Shown: positions 61,324 through 64,000 of the stretch, piece after piece
How positions within the stretch are numbered: the stretch's first letter is position 1
Layout: each line of letters begins with the position of its first letter
Made by a program: the position numbers and the translations under genes
DNA from: a virus
Direction: 5' to 3' (one strand)
IMG/VR virus record: IMGVR_UViG_3300044530_001128
Coordinates: 1 to 64,000 of that record
Length of the DNA: 64,000 nucleotides
Notes under the pieces: generated by a model
Seen by the model: only the letters and a program-made list of their open reading frames with translations
What the model was told of the DNA's origin: nothing
Databases searched by the model: none

Positions 61324-61877
61324 CCCTCCGGTATATGTGGCGTGGCTTTCAGATCACCACGTACCGGGGTTACGATGGTAGGTGGCTTGTCCTCCTAACG
61401 AAGGAGACAGGCAGCCACTACCACTACAGGTACGTGGGCGGGGACCGTAACCTGATCCCCGAGCTATATGAATTTCTGCACACGATTGCAAATCCTAGAC
61501 AGGAGCCGCTCACGCCTGTAGTCCTCGTCCCGGGGTTCCGTATCGCATGGGACGATCCTACCAAATCGGGGACTTATAGCCTGTCCGCTAACCCCCCAAA
61601 TTTGGCCGTAGCACCCCTTCGACCGGGGGCGGGGGCTCCACCCCCTTGCCAGCCCCGCGCCCCTCTAGCGCCCCCCAGCCGTACCATCGCAACCACGGTA
61701 TGGCGTTGCCTATCCGAGCGAGCGGGGTACCTTGACTACTCCCAATCTTGGGGAGTACCCATCCACCATCTGGGGTGTATCCTATTCTCTGTACCCCGGG
61801 GCCAACCCCCAAATGTGGTCAAGTGGGTATGGATCATAGAGCAGCCCAAGCCTGTCCGCCCAACCCGAAAAGACTGA
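61284..61877 (+). CDS. unrecognised protein
   Basis: 197 residues from ATG 61284 (ATGGAGAA upstream). The N-terminal ~75 residues are basic and aromatic (LALRYMWRGFQITTYRGYDG); the centre is Pro/Ala-rich and the end is Trp/Pro-rich. Palindrome 61475 is read as LHTIAN. Codon use after ~61600 (CCC-rich) is unusual, so the 3' half could be degenerate. Not recognised. Confidence 0.5.
   Translation: MRYFLAHVWANVLALRYMWRGFQITTYRGYDGRWLVLLTKETGSHYHYRYVGGDRNLIPELYEFLHTIANPRQEPLTPVVLVPGFRIAWDDPTKSGTYSLSANPPNLAVAPLRPGAGAPPPCQPRAPLAPPSRTIATTVWRCLSERAGYLDYSQSWGVPIHHLGCILFSVPRGQPPNVVKWVWIIEQPKPVRPTRKD
61475..61492. repeat. 18-bp palindrome copy 35
   Basis: TCTGCACACGATTGCAAA in the preceding gene, read as L-H-T-I-A-N. 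Confidence 0.82.
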
Positions 61878-61888
61878 GGGCGGGGACC

Positions 61889-61984
61889 ATGATACTGTAC
61901 ATAGCCTTCCTATTCTCTCTAGTAGATGGCAACTACTATGTAGCTGTATTGCTCTGTCTACACTACCTGACTAAGGACCTATGA
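61889..61984 (+). CDS. very small membrane peptide
   Basis: 31 residues, MILYIAFLFSLVDGNYYVAV onward; hydrophobic throughout. GCGGGGACC precedes the ATG. Weakly supported. Confidence 0.35.
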   Translation: MILYIAFLFSLVDGNYYVAVLLCLHYLTKDL

Positions 61985-62543
61985 CTAGAACTACCCCATT
62001 TCGCCTACTTACATAGTTCCATTGCCGTAGCGTTTGACAAGATTTCCCCATCGTAACCCCCACACAGGAAACCCAATAAAATCAATGGTTTTGGGGACCT
62101 CTACGAACAGAAAAAATGCTTAGGGCGGGGAACATCCTACTACCCTAAACCTATCCCTTATAAGACCTATAGTATATCCATTAGTATCTCCTACTCATCC
62201 TGTAGACAGTAAACGGGTAGGGCTAGTTCTGCCATCTAGATGTAGATCGGCTACGTGCAGGGGTCTTGTCTGTTCTATGCACTTGTATTCAGGTCTTCTG
62301 TCCGTTCCCAACGCCTGACGTGAGCAAGAAGTAGGTGATGGCGAATTTTTCACAACTATGGAAGTTGATAGTAAATAGTTATGGCCGAAGGCTCTGTAGA
62401 AGATGATGACGCGCGAGTATGGCTGAATGGGTGAATGTGAAGATGAATGTAGAAGGAGTAGGAGAAGAATGATGGAGGAGAAGAAGAGCAGATGATTGTA
62501 GGAGAAGATGGCGTGTAGAATGGGGCGGAGAAGGTGGCCTGTC

Positions 62544-62561
62544 TTTGCACTCGTTTGCAAA
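62544..62561. repeat. 18-bp palindrome copy 36
   Basis: TTTGCACTCGTTTGCAAA, intergenic, 26 bp upstream of the 62587 promoter. Confidence 0.88.
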
Positions 62562-62571
62562 TATCCGTGAT

Positions 62572-62585
62572 GATAGTTAACTATC
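62572..62585. repeat. 14-bp perfect palindrome
   Basis: GATAGTTAACTATC, directly upstream of the -35 at 62587; operator-like. Confidence 0.7.
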
Positions 62586-62586
62586 G

Positions 62587-62615
62587 TTTGCCATATACGG
62601 GGGTTACGATACACT
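62587..62615 (+). promoter_or_regulatory. promoter of basic protein gene
   Basis: TTTGCC, 17-bp spacer, TACACT. Confidence 0.55.
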
Positions 62616-62674
62616 ACGAATAGCAACAGCCATTCCGGCTGGGGCAGTAGAAACAGGAAAGCGAGAACTACATC

Positions 62675-63151
62675 ATGGCTATCAAGCTCAAGACGGCCCC
62701 GGCCGTGTCCACCCCCGCCCGCAAGCTGGTGATCGCGGCGAAGCCCTCGAAGGCCAAGGCTGCGGCCCCCGTGGTGGCTGCGCCCGTGCCCGAGGTCAAG
62801 GCGACCGGCGGCAAGTCGGCCAGCGTGCCGCGCTTCATCCACCCGGTGAAGGACCTCTACGATGGGGCCTCCCCCACCACGAATTCGGGCAAGTCCCGCA
62901 CGCCGTGGAAGAACGACCAGTTCGGCACCCAGCCCGACCGCTCGCTGACGCCGCGCACCGAGGCGGGGGCCAAGGCCCTGCGCGACGTGTACGGGGCCAA
63001 TCCGTTCAAGCGCGGCAACGTGGACAGCGGTGTCGCCAACGTCCTGATCCAGAAGGGCTACCTGCAGCCCCTCACCGGCGCGGGCACCTCGGAGGAGGAC
63101 ACCTACAAGTTCACTCCCCCGGCACTGGCGATCAAGCTCGCCGGGGCCTAG
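62675..63151 (+). CDS. abundant basic protein with MAIKLK tag
   Basis: 158 residues, strongly GC-biased codons, own promoter and terminator: probably highly expressed. The first ~50 residues (MAIKLKTAPAVSTPARKLVI, then Lys/Ala/Pro-rich) match the tag style of the replication proteins and resemble histone tails. The remainder (TEAGAKALRDVYGANPFKRG, VANVLIQKGYLQPL) looks like a small helical domain. Candidate DNA-binding protein; no family recognised. Confidence 0.7.
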   Translation: MAIKLKTAPAVSTPARKLVIAAKPSKAKAAAPVVAAPVPEVKATGGKSASVPRFIHPVKDLYDGASPTTNSGKSRTPWKNDQFGTQPDRSLTPRTEAGAKALRDVYGANPFKRGNVDSGVANVLIQKGYLQPLTGAGTSEEDTYKFTPPALAIKLAGA

Positions 63152-63165
63152 TAGGCCCACACCAG

Positions 63166-63200
63166 AAGGCCCCGGGGTAATTCCTCGGGGCCTTTTTTTG
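63166..63200 (+). terminator. strong intrinsic terminator
   Basis: AAGGCCCCG pairs with CGGGGCCTT, continuing into TTTTT. Confidence 0.9.
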
Positions 63201-63308
63201 TCCATAGTAAATGCAAGGGGAAGTCGACAGTATATAGGAGTAGACGCGCACGCTAGAAAGATGATGAAGGAGAAGGAGTTGTGCGTTGTCCGAGAGGATG
63301 AACTAAGT

Positions 63309-63372
63309 CCTAGTACGTTGTGCAATGAAATGTACTAAGGTCTAGTACGTTGAATAAAGAAATGTACTAGGA
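63309..63372. repeat. tandem 32-bp repeat with inverted arms
   Basis: Two adjacent copies sharing CTAGTACGTTG and GAAATGTACTA; within each, TAGTAC and GTACTA are inverted arms. The middle seven or so bases differ. Iteron- or operator-like. Confidence 0.75.
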
Positions 63373-63414
63373 GTCGTGGAGTTGGGGCTTGTATGATGAA
63401 GAAGGAGTTGTCCG

Positions 63415-63432
63415 TTTGCAATCGAATGCAAA
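63415..63432. repeat. 18-bp palindrome copy 37
   Basis: TTTGCAATCGAATGCAAA; its right arm may be the -35 of the 63426 promoter. Confidence 0.86.
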
Positions 63433-63487
63433 TATGATGACTGCCCCCCATACTCGGGGCGGGCAACCACGCCCATACAGCGGAGCA
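63426..63487 (+). promoter_or_regulatory. palindrome-borne promoter with 5' hairpin leader
   Basis: ATGCAA, 17-bp spacer, CATACT, 6 nt, GGGC-AACCAC-GCCC hairpin, CGGAGCAA. Confidence 0.5.
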
Positions 63488-63492
63488 ACGCT

Positions 63493-63831
63493 ATGAAGGA
63501 ATACTTTATCGTCCGTCCCCACGCGACCGATCCGGGGCGACTCGACCGAGTTGTCTGCCTCATCGTCTACCGGTTCAGCCACGAGGTGTTGTACTTCGCG
63601 TTCACCCCGGACGCGACCATCGAGGTGTTCACCGAGCGCCACCCCAAGGACTTCGGTGCCGCTGATGTCGCCGAGCGGATCATCAACTACATGCATGCCG
63701 CCTATGTGGCCCTGCGCCCCAGCGGCATCGCCCCGGCCGGGACGGCCGACATGATCGACGACTTCGTGAAGTGCATCGTGCACTACGATCACGCCAAGCC
63801 TCCGGGCGACTACATCGAGTTGCCCCGCTAA
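63493..63831 (+). CDS. unrecognised protein
   Basis: 112 residues after the GGAGCAA leader. MKEYFIVRPHATDPGRLDRV, then alpha/beta (EVLYFAFTPDATIEVFTERH). Not recognised. Confidence 0.65.
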   Translation: MKEYFIVRPHATDPGRLDRVVCLIVYRFSHEVLYFAFTPDATIEVFTERHPKDFGAADVAERIINYMHAAYVALRPSGIAPAGTADMIDDFVKCIVHYDHAKPPGDYIELPR

Positions 63832-63839
63832 CCGTGTAG

Positions 63840-63864
63840 TGCCCGCCTCATATCGGGGCGGGCA
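63840..63864 (+). promoter_or_regulatory. GC-rich hairpin before the last gene
   Basis: TGCCCGCC pairs with GGCGGGCA; AAGGAGCC and ATG 63888 follow. Leader hairpin or weak terminator. Confidence 0.45.
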
Positions 63865-63887
63865 TCACCCTTCCCAAGGAGCCAGTT

Positions 63888-64000
63888 ATGATGAACGTAA
63901 AAGCCATGGACCGTCGCATGGAGGAATATGACCGGATCGTAGACGCAGTGGGCAAGCCCATCCGCAAGTTCTTCGCCTGCCGGGCTCGTGATGAGCGCAT
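63888..64000 (+). CDS. unrecognised protein, 3' partial
   Basis: Opens with ATG 63888 (AAGGAGCC upstream; a second ATG follows directly) and runs off the window. MMNVKAMDRRMEEYDRIVDA is helical. Not recognised. Confidence 0.5.
   Translation, partial: MMNVKAMDRRMEEYDRIVDAVGKPIRKFFACRARDER

Larger units (their letters stand above)
61985..62674 (+). other. AT-richer non-coding region with purine-rich tract
   Basis: 690 bases with no convincing gene on the + strand. Contains a purine-rich GAAG/GATG-repeating tract (about 62390-62540), an 18-bp palindrome (62544), a perfect 14-bp palindrome (62572) and a promoter (62587). The base composition differs sharply from the rest. Could be a replication origin, a regulatory hub or a remnant of a lost gene. 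Confidence 0.6.
63201..63487 (+). other. non-coding stretch with purine-rich and repeat elements
   Basis: AT-richer, no convincing gene. Holds GAAGGAG-type purine runs, the 32-bp tandem repeat (63309), an 18-bp palindrome (63415) and a promoter with 5' hairpin (63426). Compositionally like the gap at 61985-62674. Confidence 0.6.

Noticed and set aside
1-64000. CRISPR array
   Set aside because: The repeated palindrome has spacing of 0.6-3.9 kb and coding context; no short regularly spaced repeats with unique spacers.
1-64000. temperate-phage genes (integrase, excisionase, repressor)
   Set aside because: None recognised in this window. HTH proteins at 37781 and 44366 resemble MerR-type domains but no integrase or attachment site accompanies them, so lifestyle is left open.

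Overview
This window looks like about 64 kb of the genome of a tailed bacteriophage with siphovirus (long, non-contractile tail) organisation that infects a GC-rich Gram-negative, probably proteobacterial, host. The evidence is a lambda-type tail order (tape measure, M, L, K, I, J homologues), a lysis cassette with an Rz/Rz1-like spanin pair (these need an outer membrane), and a self-sufficient replication set. Every gene I accept is on the + strand. I see no integrase, repressor/cro pair, terminase, portal or capsid genes here, so the rest of the genome lies outside the window.

Layout. 1-15.2 kb: tail tape measure C-terminal part, tail-tip assembly genes, a large J-like tip protein and four fibre/adhesin-like proteins, one glycine-rich. 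15.2-18.4 kb: muramidase endolysin, holin-like membrane proteins and spanins. 18.4-19.9 kb: a separately promoted, internally duplicated protein. 19.8-20.58 kb: a non-coding hub with stacked promoters, terminators and probable small RNAs. 20.6-46.4 kb: replication and recombination (Ycf46-like AAA ATPase with DUF1257 and DUF2997 partners, initiator-like protein, DnaB helicase, uracil-glycosylase-like/DNA polymerase I fusion, primase, SSB, SF2 helicase, RecA-like recombinase, two PD-(D/E)XK-type nucleases, RuvC-like resolvase, DUF3102-like protein, SWIM/RarA-like protein). 46.4-64 kb: about 45 short, mostly unrecognised genes in small operons, typical of phage early or host-takeover regions, with AT-richer non-coding gaps at 62.0-62.7 and 63.2-63.5 kb.

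The most unusual feature is an 18-bp imperfect palindrome, consensus TTTGCAANCGNTTGCAAA, with 37 copies I could locate, about every 1.7 kb across structural, replication and accessory genes alike. It resembles LacI-family operators in form. It lies between genes, supplies the -35 hexamer of several promoters, and occurs inside 19 genes; in 18 of those it is read in the same codon frame (Leu-Gln/His-x-x-Ala). This suggests a genome-wide regulatory (stoperator-like) or DNA-organising site. Other notable signals are promoters whose transcripts should begin with a GC-rich hairpin followed by GGAGCAA and the start codon, a promoter-structured RNA-terminator unit at 48.6 kb, and a shared N-terminal MAL(K/L)K tag with Pro/Ala/Lys-rich tails on otherwise unrelated replication proteins.

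All functional names come from reading motifs and architecture by eye; no database search was run.
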